Positions 37,206 to 48,679 of a stretch of 64,000 bases of DNA are shown here, one piece after another. The stretch lies in contig CM060734.1 of NCBI GenBank assembly GCA_030704615.1, positions 58,420,042-58,484,041 of the forward strand. The letters run 5' to 3'. Under the pieces are notes generated by a model. The model saw only the letters and a list, made by a program, of their open reading frames with translations, was not told where the DNA came from and ran no database searches. Every line of letters starts with the position of its first letter. Position 1 is the stretch's first letter. A program made the translations under genes and the position numbers. The DNA comes from Takakia lepidozioides (taxonomy: Eukaryota > Streptophyta > Takakiopsida > Takakiales > Takakiaceae).

Positions 37206-37780
37206 ACTGAGTCATGAACAACCAGATGTGACAGGCATCTGGTGGGATCATGGTGGTTGGACCATAAGAATTTGAAGTGAATCAAATTCTCTGTGGAACG
37301 AAGGAAGAAAGATTGTCCAAACAATTCTTTCAAAGGTTCTTGGAATTGCCAGACGGTTGTAAGGAAAATATTCTTAAGCGAGTACATGATGCTGATCCGG
37401 AATGGGGTCTGGAGAAAGGAGTGATAAAGATTTATCAGGTAGCCTGTAGAGGAAGAGCACGTTGGTTTATGTGATAGCATTGCTATCCATTAAGCGAGTA
37501 GAGTTTGAAGGCTGGGAAGAAAGAAAGGTGAATGTTTATACTCATATGCATGAAGAGCTTGTACTGGTAAAGAATTGGATTCCAAAGGATATTTTGTGGA
37601 TCAAACTCACACCAAGAACAGCTTTCCAGACTTGTTTGCCATATGGTTATATGGTAACGGAGACTTCAAGTATAGCCAAGGGTGCATTGAAGCTTGAAAG
37701 AAACCCAGGCATATACGAGAGATATTACAGGAGAGAGTTTTGGTTATTGCCACATTAAAAAGAAATGAAAGACATGGGAC
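37206..37780 (+). other. Family B leader with short ORFs
   Basis: Untranslated leader between primer site and Gag. Two short frames (37277-37474 and 37462-37758) read like a degraded Gag-type N-terminal segment, for example ELPDGCKENILKRVHDADPE and EFEGWEERKVNVYTHMHEEL. They have no recognised fold. Confidence 0.4.
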
Positions 37781-40700
37781 ATGAGTGATGAAAGAGAAGC
37801 TAGACGCCAGAGATATTCAGCAAAAAGAGAAAGCTATCTGAAAGCTAATTATCCATATCTTTGGGAGAGAGGAATAGACATCATCCATATCTGGACCTCT
37901 CACACCATTAAGATCAAAGAGTACATCACCCATACCGGAAGAACTAGAGTTGGATGCCACTCCTTCTGTTTCTTTGCAAGAAAGATTCAGGGAATTGGTA
38001 CAGGAAGAAGATCAATCACGAGGTGAAAGATCTGAGGTACATCCCTGGATAAAAGATTTGACAGAAATCTTTGATAAGAGTTGGCATGGAACACCAAAAG
38101 CAGGAACTCCAGTTTCTGAAGCGGAAGGTGAAGAAGGAGAAGAGGATGTGGCAGAGCCAACGGAGAGTTCAGACTCTCCAACACCATTACAGTTGAGTTA
38201 CATGAGTGAAGAAGAAACCCAAGGGCAGAACTTGGAGGATGAAAACAGAGAGAAGAAATTGAAAGAGAAAGAATATGAAGAAGTAGACCCAACAGCTGAG
38301 GTTGAGACTACAACCAGGACATCCCAACCCGTTGGACCTGGATCAAGTGGAGCACTTGGATCACAGGCCAACGAAGGTGTCGGCTCAGGGGGATCAGGCG
38401 GGCTGCCTGGATCTGGCTCTGGGGGGACAGGGAGTGTGGGAAGTAGTGCAACTGAAGCTGGGAATACTGTGAATATCGTGGGGCCGGAAGCAGGGAGTGC
38501 TCAAGGGCCACCACTTGGTGAAAGATCCACCACAAAAACAACAGGTCCAGAAGGACCAGCACCAGCAAGGGTGCCAACACCTGTCAGTGGGCAGAAGGTA
38601 GGGCCACAGATGGCGTTACAACCAACACGGGCAAAACCACCCTTTCCAATATATTCAGGAAAAGGGGATCCTGATGTACACATTAGCCAATTTGAGCACA
38701 TGTGTATAGTGAACAATGAGAATGGCGATGATGCCAAGATGAGATTGTTTCCTTGTTCACTTATAAAGAAAGCAAGTGAATGGTATGCAAGATTCCCTGA
38801 TAATCATTTCCTAACCTGGAATGGCTTGAATACAGCATTCCAAAATAGGTTCAAGACAAGTAAAACTGAGGATGAAGTGTATGGAAGTTTACAACAGTTA
38901 AAGCAAAAGAAGCATGAAACTGTTGAGGAGTATATGGAAAAGGAATTGATGATGAAAAAGCTGGCTGCAGTACCAGCACCAGGTTTACAAAAGACTTGGT
39001 TTGTGAGTGGACTAAGACCAGTGTTGCAAAAGAAAGTGGATATATTACCCCATAATACAGTGGAGGAGGCATTTGAAACTGCAAACAGAATTGAGCAATT
39101 GGGAATGCTCAGGAGAGAGAAAAAGGATGATGAGGACTCTGAGGATGAGTCAGATGAAGAAGAAGAGCAAGAACTAAAAAGGAAGAGTAAGAGAAAGGAG
39201 AAGTTGAAGAGGGATAACTATGAAAAAAGATTGGAAGAAATCTTGAAGAAGTATGCCACAGAGGTTGCAACACATTGGAGGAAGGGTGTATGGTGTGCAA
39301 AGTGCCAGAATGAAGGCCATACCACCACAGAATGCCACATGAAGGAGAAACACTGTACTATCTGTAAAATGGATAACCATTCTACTGAGAATTGTTACTA
39401 CAACAGAAGGACAGCTGCAAGAGAACCTAGGCAAGTAAGGGTGCATCAGGTGCAGCCCCAGCCAAGAAGAAACAATGATCAGGACCACTATGGTAGGTCT
39501 GGTGGTTATAACAATGGCATGGAAGGGAGAGGTAATTCAAGAGGAAATTACCAAGGAAATTCCAGAGGCAACTATCAGGGTAATCCAAGGGGGAATTACC
39601 AGCCCGGGAATCAGGATTACAGAAATAATCCAAGAACAGACCAAGGGCGAGGACCCAATGGTGAAGAACTATGTTACTATTGTAATCAGCCAGGACATCG
39701 CAAGGCAGCCTGTTCATTCTGGATAAGACACCAGAATGAGATGAAAGCTCCTGTGAATGAGGGCCCAGTGATGGCAGCTCACATGGTTAGGCCATGTGTT
39801 GTACCAGAAGTAAGTACAATGATAATAACAAGAAGTAAAGCCAAACTAATACCTCCAGTAGTAGAGGAAGAAGATGATAATGAAGGTGGCAGTGATATGC
39901 CTGAAGATGATGAGGCTTGGAGAGATGAGAAGGAACTGCACAAGGAAGTGGCAGATACCATAAGGGAAATGCAGAAGAGTACTGGTATTCCTGTGGCAGA
40001 TTCCTCTGATTCTGATGGAGAAGAAGAAGGGAGTGAGGATGAAAGGAAGAAAGAAGATGCAGACATGCAAAGTAATGAAGAGACTTTGGCTGAAGTAATA
40101 TGCCAGACCAAAGCAGAGATTACCATTGGACAGCTATTGGCTGTGGCACCTTATTGTAGGCACAAGCTGTATCAAGCAATCAATCGAATTGCCCAGGAGA
40201 CAGGAAACACAGACCTGAACAGCAAGGTGACCAGTTATAATGTGAAGCCGGAAGGGCAAGAAACAGTCATGGACTTTGATGATTCTATGCCAGTAATCCA
40301 ATTGAGAATTGGAAGCACAGAACTAACTGATGTATTGATAGATGGAGGTTTTGGAATAAATATCATGACAGACCAATTAAGAAAGAAGCTTGGTCTAAGT
40401 AACATGAAACCAGCCCCATTTACAGTAACAATGGCAGATCAAAGAAGTGTACAGCCATTGGGATTAATAAGAGGAGTTAAGATACAGATACAAAAGATGA
40501 TCTTTATGATCACAGTAAGTGTGTTGAAGATGGATGAAGTCATGGAGGCTTACTCCTTATTATTGGGACGTCCGTGGCTGAAACAGGCCAGGGTATTCCA
40601 TGACTGGAATTCTCAGTTACTAACCGTGCATAATGGGATACACGAGATACAAATTACCACAAAGAAATCTAGTAGATTACCTGCTACAAGAAGACATCGA

Positions 40701-41303
40701 GGAGTCAGAGAGTATGACTGGAGAGGAGGACTGGATGAGGAGCAGGAAGCTACCCTATTTGCTGCACACCCAGAGTGGGAGCAGGTTGCAGAGATGCGGC
40801 TGGAAAGCCTAAGTTGTTTAAGAGGTATCTGCTGTGGTGTAGTGACAGCAACACCAACTGAAGAGGAAACCAGCAGTTACCCATCACATTTCTATGAAGA
40901 AAGAGAAAGAGAAATGGAAATCCTAGACGAACCAGCCACTGTGAGCTTACAGGATGAAGTGGTGACTGGTTGGACAATCACAGCTGATGAGCAGGTGAGG
41001 GAAGTGAATGTGGGAACTAAAGAGGAACTGAGGATGGTGAAAGTAGGAGCTGATTTGGAGCCAGAATTCTTTGAAGAAGCTAAGAGCTTGTTCATCAAAT
41101 ACAGAGATGTATTTGCTTGGAGCTATGAGGATTTAAAAGGGATACCACCTGAAATCTGTCAGCATAAGATTGAACTGGAACCAGGGTCAGTACCAATCAA
41201 GCAGGCGAGGTACAGAATGAATCCCAACTACGCACAGAAGGTTGGAGAAGAGATCAAGAAGTTGGCTGAGGCTAAGTTTATATATCATTCATCACAACTC
41301 TGA
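37781..41303 (+). CDS. Family B Gag-protease polyprotein with truncated RT start
   Basis: The main frame, 37950-41303 (1,117 codons), is open; a likely start at 37781 (MSDEREARRQRYS) is joined by a one-base shift near 37,880. Order: acidic, Gly/Ser-rich N terminus; Gag core (PPFPIYSGKGDPDVHISQFE, WYARFPDNHFLTW, about 228-370); acidic coiled stretch; three zinc knuckles CAKCQNEGHTTTEC, CTICKMDNHSTENC and CYYCNQPGHRKAAC (about 449, 468, 573). Between the last two is a Gly-Arg-Asn-rich repeat (RGNYQGNSRGNYQG). The retropepsin-like protease at about 785-870 has VLIDGGFGINIM (DGG where DSG/DTG is usual, seen in some plant Gypsy elements) and LLLGRPWL. RT begins at about 1040 (HKIELEPGSVPIKQARYRMN) and stops at KFIY, where inverted DNA starts. 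Confidence 0.85.
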
Positions 41304-41646
41304 CAATACTCGTGTACATCTTTGAACAAAGTAGGCCACCAGTAACCTGCGAGTAGTATCTTCCTACTGGTAGTCTCTTCTCCAAAATGACCTCCAGCCA
41401 CTCCTTTATGAACTTCCTCCAAAACTTTATGTACTTCATGGTGGTACAAGCATCGTTTTAGTACTCCATCAGGTCCTAGCTTATACATTCTGCTTCCTAC
41501 CATAGTATAAGGTAAAGCTTTGATAGCGATTCTCTTCCTCTGCTCCTTACCATAACTAGGTGGGCACTGACCATGAGCAAGGTAGTATCTGATTGGCCAC
41601 TGCCAATCTAACCAGTCATCTGCACTGTCAGCAGCTTTGTATCCCA
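41284..41646 (-). pseudogene. Inverted integrase zinc-binding segment (family B)
   Basis: On the minus strand: WQWPIRYYLAHGQCPP, the RNase H to integrase linker, then the HHCC module (HHEVHKVLEEVHKGVAGGHF ... GYWWPTLFKDVHEYCQSC). It reads opposite to the element. Its right end overlaps the neighbouring inverted core at gatacaaagct. Confidence 0.85.
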
Positions 41647-42068
41647 ATCCGTTCTGTTTGCATTGACTATCTTAGCCAAGATAGTACATAGTATTTTGTT
41701 GGTAGCCTCTGCCTGCCCATTACCCTGTGGGTAATATGTTGTACTCTTCCTATGCACAATCATGAGTTCTTTAGTCAATAATTCAATGGTCTCGTTAATG
41801 AAGTGACTTCCCTGATCACTGATAAATTCTAAGGGACAGCCAAATCGTGTAAGTATGTTCTCATACAGGAACCTTGCTATGGACTTGGCTGTGTTGTCCC
41901 TCAAAGCTTTAGCTTCCACCCACTTCGTAGTATAATCAGTGGCTGTAATTATGTACCTGTTCCGTGTATTCTTGGCTGGTGGGTTAATTGGTCCAAGAAA
42001 GTCTAGTCCCCATTTCTGAAATGGTTCCGTAGGCATTGTAGGATGCAAGGCCATCCTTCCAGATCTCT
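41640..42068 (-). pseudogene. Inverted integrase catalytic core (family B)
   Basis: On the minus strand: EPFQKWGLDFLGPI (first Asp), a TDYTTKWVEA block, EFISDQGSHFINETIE (second Asp), YPQGNGQAEATNKIL (Glu), ending NANRTDWDTKL. All three DDE residues are present. It is oriented opposite to the element and follows the zinc module on the plus-strand map, so each piece was flipped on its own. Confidence 0.87.
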
Positions 42069-42089
42069 GCAAAGGAACTAAAAACTTTT

Positions 42090-42222
42090 AAGACGGGAGA
42101 TTTGGTTCTATGGTTGCAGAAGAAGGGAAAAATTAAAGCTTCTAAGCTTAAATCACCATGGAAAGGACCTTATGTCATACAAAAGATGTATGATAACAAC
42201 ACCGCCCATGTTACAAACCATT
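42090..42222 (+). pseudogene. Integrase C-terminal GPY/F module (family B)
   Basis: Back in element orientation: KTGDLVLWLQKKGKIKASKL then SPWKGPYVIQKMYDNNTA and a stop. This is the conserved GPY/F domain that ends plant Gypsy integrases, so pol ended here before the rearrangement. Confidence 0.8.
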
Positions 42223-42409
42223 AACAAAGAAATGCTGGGAAGAGTCAATGCCAATAAGTTAAAGGGATACAGTGGTATCCATGACAAACCATTGCAGCAT
42301 GATTTGCATGTTGAAACGCAAGAGCAGTCACGGGCTGCGCCAGTGTTACCAACGGAGTATGGAGCACTTGTCGCTAGGCCAAGCATATATGACCAGGGCG
42401 GGCAGAACA

Positions 42410-42600
42410 AGCGTGACACAGCCTATCACAGCCTATCAAGGCGAAACACAGCCTATCACAGCCCATCACAACGTGACACAGCCTATCACAGCCCAGCACG
42501 GCGCAACACAGCCTATTACAACCTACCACCGTGTGTCACAGCCTATCACAGCGTACCACAGTATGACACAGCCTGTCACAGCTCAACACAGCCTACTAGG
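42410..42600 (+). repeat. Internal CACAGCC array of family B
   Basis: Ten-base units cacagcctat, with variants cacagcccat, cacaacgtga and cacagcgtac. They share the CACAGCC core with the LTR arrays but have a different spacer. The array lies between pol and the 3' ORF. Confidence 0.8.
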
Positions 42601-43291
42601 GTTACACGATCCATAGAATCAGTGACAGGTGGACACAAGATAACTTCAGGGAAATGGCCGGCGAAAGAAAGGACGGAAGCCAGTTTAAAAATGGACACGT
42701 GGAAGTTAGGGCGCGACACACAGCTGAGAAGGAAGTGCAAGAGCAGGTGTCATAAAGAAAGAGGACAAGAATGGCCGTCAAAATACCTAATCAGCGCGTC
42801 AAATTGGATGAATGGCGGGCCCATTAATGAATACAGAAAAGGGGCAACAGAACAAACGGCAAGTACAGAAAAATGAAATTCTTGTCACATGTGTAATCCT
42901 AGTGGACAGTCCAGCAGGGAAAGTCCACTAAAGAAAATTAAATCTAAAATCCTGTCACAGAAGTTACAGCCAAAGGATCAAGAAATTGGAGGGAAATTAA
43001 GCGCAAGAGGCGGCGTCGTTCTGAGTAACGGGCGTCTCGACGGGACAAACCATCAATGCTATAGCTTGGAAACTATGGAGGAACTAACAGACTATACGCT
43101 CGCAATATTACTTACGCAGTGGCATAGTCACGAAAGAACAGAGCGGAGCTTTTCTCTTGATCAATGCTTGCAAGCTCCACAGGCTTACAAGAAATTACCC
43201 ATGGCTTTTTGTGGCAACCATACGTTTATGCTTTGTGCACTACAGGCATTTCTTCAATTGTTACAGCCAAAAACAGTTCTGTGGGTCTAAA
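42601..43291 (+). other. Spacer before the family B 3' ORF
   Basis: No recognised protein. It may hold a subgenomic promoter or splice acceptor for the 3' ORF, but I see no decisive signal. Confidence 0.3.
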
Positions 43292-46200
43292 ATGAAGAGA
43301 GTGAGAGGAATGGAGGAAATCAGGGTGAAGAGCACCACAATTCTGCATAAACAAACGATTGCTACCCCACAGGCGATACAGATACTGAAGGAGCTGAGAT
43401 TGCAAGGATTGCAAAGCATAGATTGGACATTGCACCATAGACAGTACATGTTACAATTCTTGCAGAACTTTGAGCCAAGGACAGGAACAACAACGGTGAA
43501 GGGAGTTGAATTAGTAATTACTCCCCTATACCTCCAGCAATTGTTTCAATTGCCAGCATGTCAGGTGCATGTGGAGGAGCACAGGGCAAGACTACAAATA
43601 GGGGACTTATTCCAAGAAAGGGGTTTCTTTAAAACTCGGGGTTATGCTTGTACCAAGGCCGTATACCCAGGGCTACAGGAGGTAGGCCAGGTATTGAACG
43701 TTCTGATTGCCATGAAATAGAACCAACAGTATTTGAGCAGATCCTTCACGGAGGAAACACTCAAAGCCCTGAAAGGACAAGAGGTAGAATGGGCGGACAT
43801 AATGTACAACGCACTAGTAGAGGAGATGAAAAGATTACAAGGTACTACCGCAAAGTCTCCTATCATAGTGTCTGGCCCAATCATTACTCAAATAATTCTT
43901 GATTCTGGCATACTTGATGCGCAAGAAAGAAAGGAGATGGGAGTGTTTGAGCCAGAAACCACTGCAATGGAAGAGCAAGGCTCTTCACACAGTGAGGGTG
44001 GACTAGCAGGGCAACCCGAGACTAAGAGGCAGAGACGGGGAAAGACTGTGGTGGCGGATCCATTGGCTTCACGGATTCCGCATGATAATGTTTCCCAAGC
44101 TCATGTGCAGGAAGGGGCACAGCAGCACAGAGAACTGCTATTACTAGAAGCAGGACCTTCAGAGAGGGAAGAGGAAGTTACTTCAGTATCACAGCCATCA
44201 CAGCCAGATGATCGGCTTGTCACAAGGTTACAAGTTGTCAATGCAGCTCAACCAGAAATAATTGATTTGGAAAAAGAAGGGTTAGATATTCCAACTACAG
44301 AACAGATAGTGGCAGAAATTGAGAAGGGGGACCTTCTCTATGAATATTCTGGTCTGGTCAAGGAGACAGAGATTCCGGAGGTGCAACAATTGTCCAGGGG
44401 AAACCCTGCGGTGCATATAGTACACACACCTGTGACGGAGGTACCACAGGTAGAATGCCAAGACACTGCAGCACCGGTGACGAATGAAGTGGTTCAGGAA
44501 GAAAATCTGGTGGGGCAATGGCCTGAATGGTTTGTAGGGCATCACAATGTTGAGGATCAAAGAGAACAGCAGCAAGCTCACCAAAATGACCCTCAACAGG
44601 CTATACTTATGAGTTCCATAAGCAAGACACTGAATTTGTTGGGTACATATGTCAAATCCCATATTCCCACTACTCAATTGGCAGCTTTGAGGGAGGAACT
44701 CAAGAAAGAGTTTGAGGCTCGACTTGCCACAGAGTGTGCAAACAAGGTCGATGAAGAGGTCACTCTCAAAATGCAGCAAGACTTGGAGAGTAAAGAAACG
44801 GCTTTGCAATTGGCCAAGGAACAATTGATTGAGGCAGGTCTCGCGCAAGACCAGTTGCACGAAGCACATAAGCAACAGCTATACCAAATGCAGGTACAGC
44901 ATGAAAGCAAGTTGCAAGAAGTGAATGCACTACATACGGAGTTGCAGACAGTGCATGACAGGATGGCGATACAATGTGCTACATTCACAACTATGCTTGA
45001 CCAATCTACAAAAGAAATAAACAGTCAAGCGGAAAAAAATATGAAGGCAGAAGCAGAGAATGTTGAGCAAATGAAACTCATTGTCGACATGAAGAATACA
45101 ATCTGTCACAATGAGGATATTTTCAAGCAATACAGGCAGATTGAAGCTGATCAAGAGAAGCACATCCTGGAGTTGCAACAAACGATAATGGCCAATAGAA
45201 ATGAAATCACGGTCAATAACAAGGCTTGGAAGGAAGCCAATAATCTACTTGCTGCCTATGCGAATTTGGTTGAACCTCATGCGAAGCGCATGGAGGCTTT
45301 ACAACAGCAGTTAGAAGTGTACAAACTAAGAGATGAGCACACTCTCAGGGGAACCACAAGCAACTTGGTGGATAACAGCCTTATGCAGGTCTGGTTAGCA
45401 CAAGGGCCAGTGGAGGGCAAAGCACCACGAAAGCTCACCCAAAGCGAGATGAATGAGCTCAGACTGCAAGTGCAGAACATTGCCACAACTACTATAGACA
45501 ATGTCTATAGTAGGATAGCGGAGTTACAGGAGGATGTAGACGGACTGCAGAAGCAAGTAGAGGACCTCACTTCAAATATCGACAAAAGAGTCTATATCCC
45601 TCAGGAACAGCTAATGGCTTCTTATTTACAAGCCAGAACTTTGGCTTTTCAGTCTTCTTCACAGGAGGTGCAGGAGATGCCAATGATGCAAGAGCCAGTA
45701 CCACCAACACCACAACAAGTCACTGTACCAGTAGCTGAACCTGTTGTTACTACAACCACACCACAGCCACCACAGCCGGAGGTATGGGGTAATGCTGCTT
45801 TTAACCCACCTAAAACTCCAGCTGCAAGGGAGTACAGTAGGGCTATGATTATGCCCTTCAACCAAATTCCCATCATGTTGGATTTGGCTTGGAAAGAATT
45901 TAGTCCTCCGCAGTCATTCGCACATTACTACCAAATCATGCGTATTTGGCTGCCAGTGGCAACTAGGACTAAAGTTCTTCCGAACAATCGACATATTGAG
46001 GATCATCACTTTGCACAATACTGGCATGAGGCAAGTACAATGTTGAAGGAATTAATTGTCTTCCAAGTTGTACATTGATTCATTTATACCAAGACCAAGG
46101 AGGTAGCAAGTATTGTCATGGGATGCGGGCTATACTACGCTGCTTGTTTTCTGGTACGTTATCACATTGAGCAACACAAGATGCAATCGCGCTTTCTGAG

Positions 46201-46846
46201 TTATTCCAGTGGGGATCATTGGGTCTTACCTTCAGTGTCACCTCATATGTACCTATATGGGCCAAAAGTTATGATGCAAAAGGATTCTCAAATTCGTTCA
46301 TGGTTTCAAGCAGCCTGGCACAATTTGTCAACACAGAAATTCGGCATTGATGATATTTTCTATAAGGGACATGTGGCATGGAAATACTTGCACGGTGCAC
46401 AAGTAATTGGTACCCCACTCACCTGGACAGACAAGGAGCTCAGTGTCTTCACCAATTTTGCTGTTCAGCGTTTACAGCAAGTTTTAAAATATAAACTTCC
46501 AGACATGGTAGGACAACATTGTATGCCCCAGAGGATTCCACAAAAAGTTCGACAATTAAAACACCTGAGAGGCGATGAGGATTCTGATACAACTGTTTCT
46601 TCAGCGGATTCTTTTGACATGGGAGAAGACTATGCAATTCAGATGGCAGAGAAGAAGCGACGGGGGTCTCCTATGCCTGAAAGGTTACCTCGATATCAGC
46701 CTCCAGAGGGCCTCACTTATCCGGGTAGTGTTCAAACATCTCCGTCAACCAGTGACAGACCTCGGGCTCGTACACACAGTCCGCCACGAAACTCTCAACG
46801 TCAGAAAGGTGCTCGATCACAAAGGTTTGCTAATCCCAATCAGTAA
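43292..46846 (+). CDS. Family B 3' ORF, about 1,184 codons, coiled-coil, two in-frame stops
   Basis: One frame runs from ATG 43292 to the stop at 46844-46846, broken only by TAG at 43718-43720 and TGA at 46076-46078; sequence continues in frame across both. The first 140 residues form a compact basic/hydrophobic domain (QILKELRLQGLQSIDWTLHH, PLYLQQLFQLPACQVHVEE). An acidic linker with a basic patch (KRQRRGK) follows, then a long coiled coil (about residues 450-770), a Pro/Thr/Gln linker and a globular region (SFAHYYQIMRIWLPV ... GDHWVLPSVSPHMYLYGPK). The end is basic and Ser/Arg-rich. I do not recognise the family. There is no convincing signal peptide or fusion-type envelope, so it is not called env. 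The position after integrase is where some plant Gypsy lineages carry an extra ORF. Confidence 0.65.
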
Positions 46847-46866
46847 ACCGTGAGGACACGGCTTTT

Positions 46867-46884
46867 TGAGAGGGGAAGGGGTAA
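46867..46884 (+). promoter_or_regulatory. Polypurine tract, family B
   Basis: TGAGAGGGGAAGGGGTAA immediately precedes the 3' LTR. Confidence 0.85.
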
Positions 46885-47889
46885 TGTTAGAGGACTGTCT
46901 AGGACTTAGACACTTATACGGGATCTGTAGGGTACCCTTAATTTTTGCACAAACTGAGACCAACAGGAGCCTTAGGGGTGACAGCAGCGCACTGTAGAGG
47001 GGGGTTACACAGTCCGTCACAGTCCAACACAGCCCGTCATAGCCAACACATCCCATCACAGTCGTCACAGCCGACACAGCCACACAGCCAGTCACAGTCA
47101 ACACAGCTCGTCACAGCCCAACACATCCATCACAGCCAACACAGCCCGTCACAGCCGACACAGCCACACAGCCAGTCACAGCCCGACACAACCAAACACA
47201 GTCGCACAGCCAGTCACAGCCCGTCACAGTTTCACACAGCCAGTCACAGCTTGACACAGCTGTCACGACCATAGGGAACGGAGAGCAGGACAGGGAACGA
47301 CTGTGGGGAACAACACCTGCAAATGGAACATGTTAGTTCACAGACGACGGTTAGTGAGGGAAACGGTTAGAGCCACGGGTAGGAAGATAAAGCGAGAAGC
47401 AAGGACTGAGAAGGGGGATTCTTGGAAGCACTTCGGACATCACTGGGGGAAAGGAAGAGGGAGCGGATCTCTGAGCAGAAAGATGGAGAACACGGAGTAG
47501 GAGGAGGAGGAGGTATTGAGGCATAATGAACGCAAGCAGTAGAATTGTAATGTAGAGCAGATTAAAGACTCCATGGTTTCAGCCTGATACTTGATAAATA
47601 TTAATCTGATACACACTTCATACTCACACTGTGTAGAGAGATCTGAGTGAAGCTGTGGAATGAATGGATGAGTTGATGGAGCAAACTGATACTTAATTAC
47701 CAGCAGTAAGGTAACTAGCTAACATGAATGCGGGAAGGAAAACAAATAGGAAACACCCCCATGATACACTAGCTGTAGGTCATGACTGATTGTTCTGAGC
47801 GGGCTGAGTACTTAGAGATTTCCAACTCTTCTATCTTGGAGTTTCCGCCTCGGATAGCGAAGGGATGGATGAGTAAAAGCCGCGCGACA
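46885..47889 (+). repeat. 3' LTR of family B
   Basis: 1,005 bases, TG...CA, close match to 36174-37185. Most LTR-LTR substitutions are transitions. The CACAGCC block (47008-47262) lacks one segment of the 5' copy and carries others. Confidence 0.92.
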
Positions 47890-47894
47890 TAGCA
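47890..47894. repeat. Target site duplication, right
   Basis: TAGCA, matching 36169-36173. Counting this five-base site once, the family A integrase frame is continuous across the insertion. Confidence 0.9.
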
Positions 47895-48660
47895 GCTTCT
47901 CTACGAATGGATGTAGGTAAATCCGGCTCTCAGCCAAAGAGAAGAAAATTAGGTGAGAATGAGGCAAGTGATGCTTGCTTACTGAACTTGTAGCCCATGG
48001 CTAACCAGGATAACTGAAGGTCCCAATCTCCTAGGTGTCCCTTCTGCAAGCCATACTTGTGCAAACCCCTCTTTACTGTCTGAACAACCCTCTCTGCCAA
48101 GCCATCGGCCTCAGGATGATCCCGAGAAGTGGTGCGGTGGTCTACCAAGGCCTTGTCACACAAAGCCTGAAACTCCCCCAAGAACTATTTCCCTTGGTCC
48201 GTGAGTACCTCAGCTGGAGCACCAAATTGGCTAAGTACACAATCCAAGAATGCATACGTAGCTCCCTCACTAGCCTTATCAGGCAATGGAACCAACTCGA
48301 TCCACTTGGAGAAGTGCTCCACCATCACCAACACGTACTTGTTGTGGCGCATGGTCAGTGGCAACGGCCCTGCGAAGTCAAGACTTCACCTGTAGTCCAA
48401 TCCCATGATCGGAAGAGGGTGCAATTGTGGAGTAGGGGCGTTGAATGAAGTACACTCCCTGTCACACACCATGCACCTAGCCACAAATTGTTGCATCTCT
48501 GTGTGCATACCACGCCACCAATACTGCCCCTGCAGTAGACTATGAGTGCGTCGCACCCCAAAATGCCCCAACTCCTCATGGGCATGCCGCACTAACCGTT
48601 CCCGCTGGGTTGGGTGAGGCACAATCCTCACTCGACCATCCTCCCACACTCAAAGCAGGT
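47895..48660 (-). pseudogene. Family A integrase, zinc and catalytic regions (minus copy)
   Basis: The zinc module reads HAHEELGHFGVRRTHSLLQG ... CMVCDREC. The core has LDFAGPLPL (first Asp), VLTDQGK (second Asp) and HPEADGLAERVVQ (Glu). In-frame stops interrupt it at 48386-48388 and near 48186. The remaining C-terminal part lies at 35618-36173, beyond the nested element. Confidence 0.82.
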
Positions 48661-48679
48661 GTGTCCCCTCCTACTTGAA

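Larger units (their letters stand above)
36174..47889 (+). mobile_element. Family B LTR retrotransposon nested in family A, non-autonomous
   Basis: 11,716 bases with LTRs 36174-37185 and 46885-47889, both starting TGTTAGAGGACTG and ending GCGCGACA. Flanking TAGCA at 36169-36173 and 47890-47894 is a perfect 5-bp target duplication. I count about 15 substitutions between LTRs over about 950 aligned bases, plus indels in the repeat block. Inside: primer site, leader, Gag-protease frame, the start of RT, two inverted integrase pieces, an integrase C terminus, a CACAGCC array, a long 3' ORF and a polypurine tract. Most of RT and RNase H are gone, so movement must have used proteins from a relative. 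Confidence 0.92.

Noticed and set aside
43718-43720. Programmed readthrough at the TAG in the family B 3' ORF
   Set aside because: The following bases (AACCAA) do not match the UAG-CAR-YYA signal, and there is no second copy here to test conservation.
44282-45876. Antisense ORFs over the family B 3' ORF
   Set aside because: They are shadows of the coiled-coil frame on the opposite strand, rich in Cys/Leu runs typical of reverse-complemented Gln/Glu codons.
43292-46846. Envelope-like gene of an endogenous retrovirus
   Set aside because: No signal peptide, fusion segment or clear membrane anchor; the product is a hydrophilic coiled coil.
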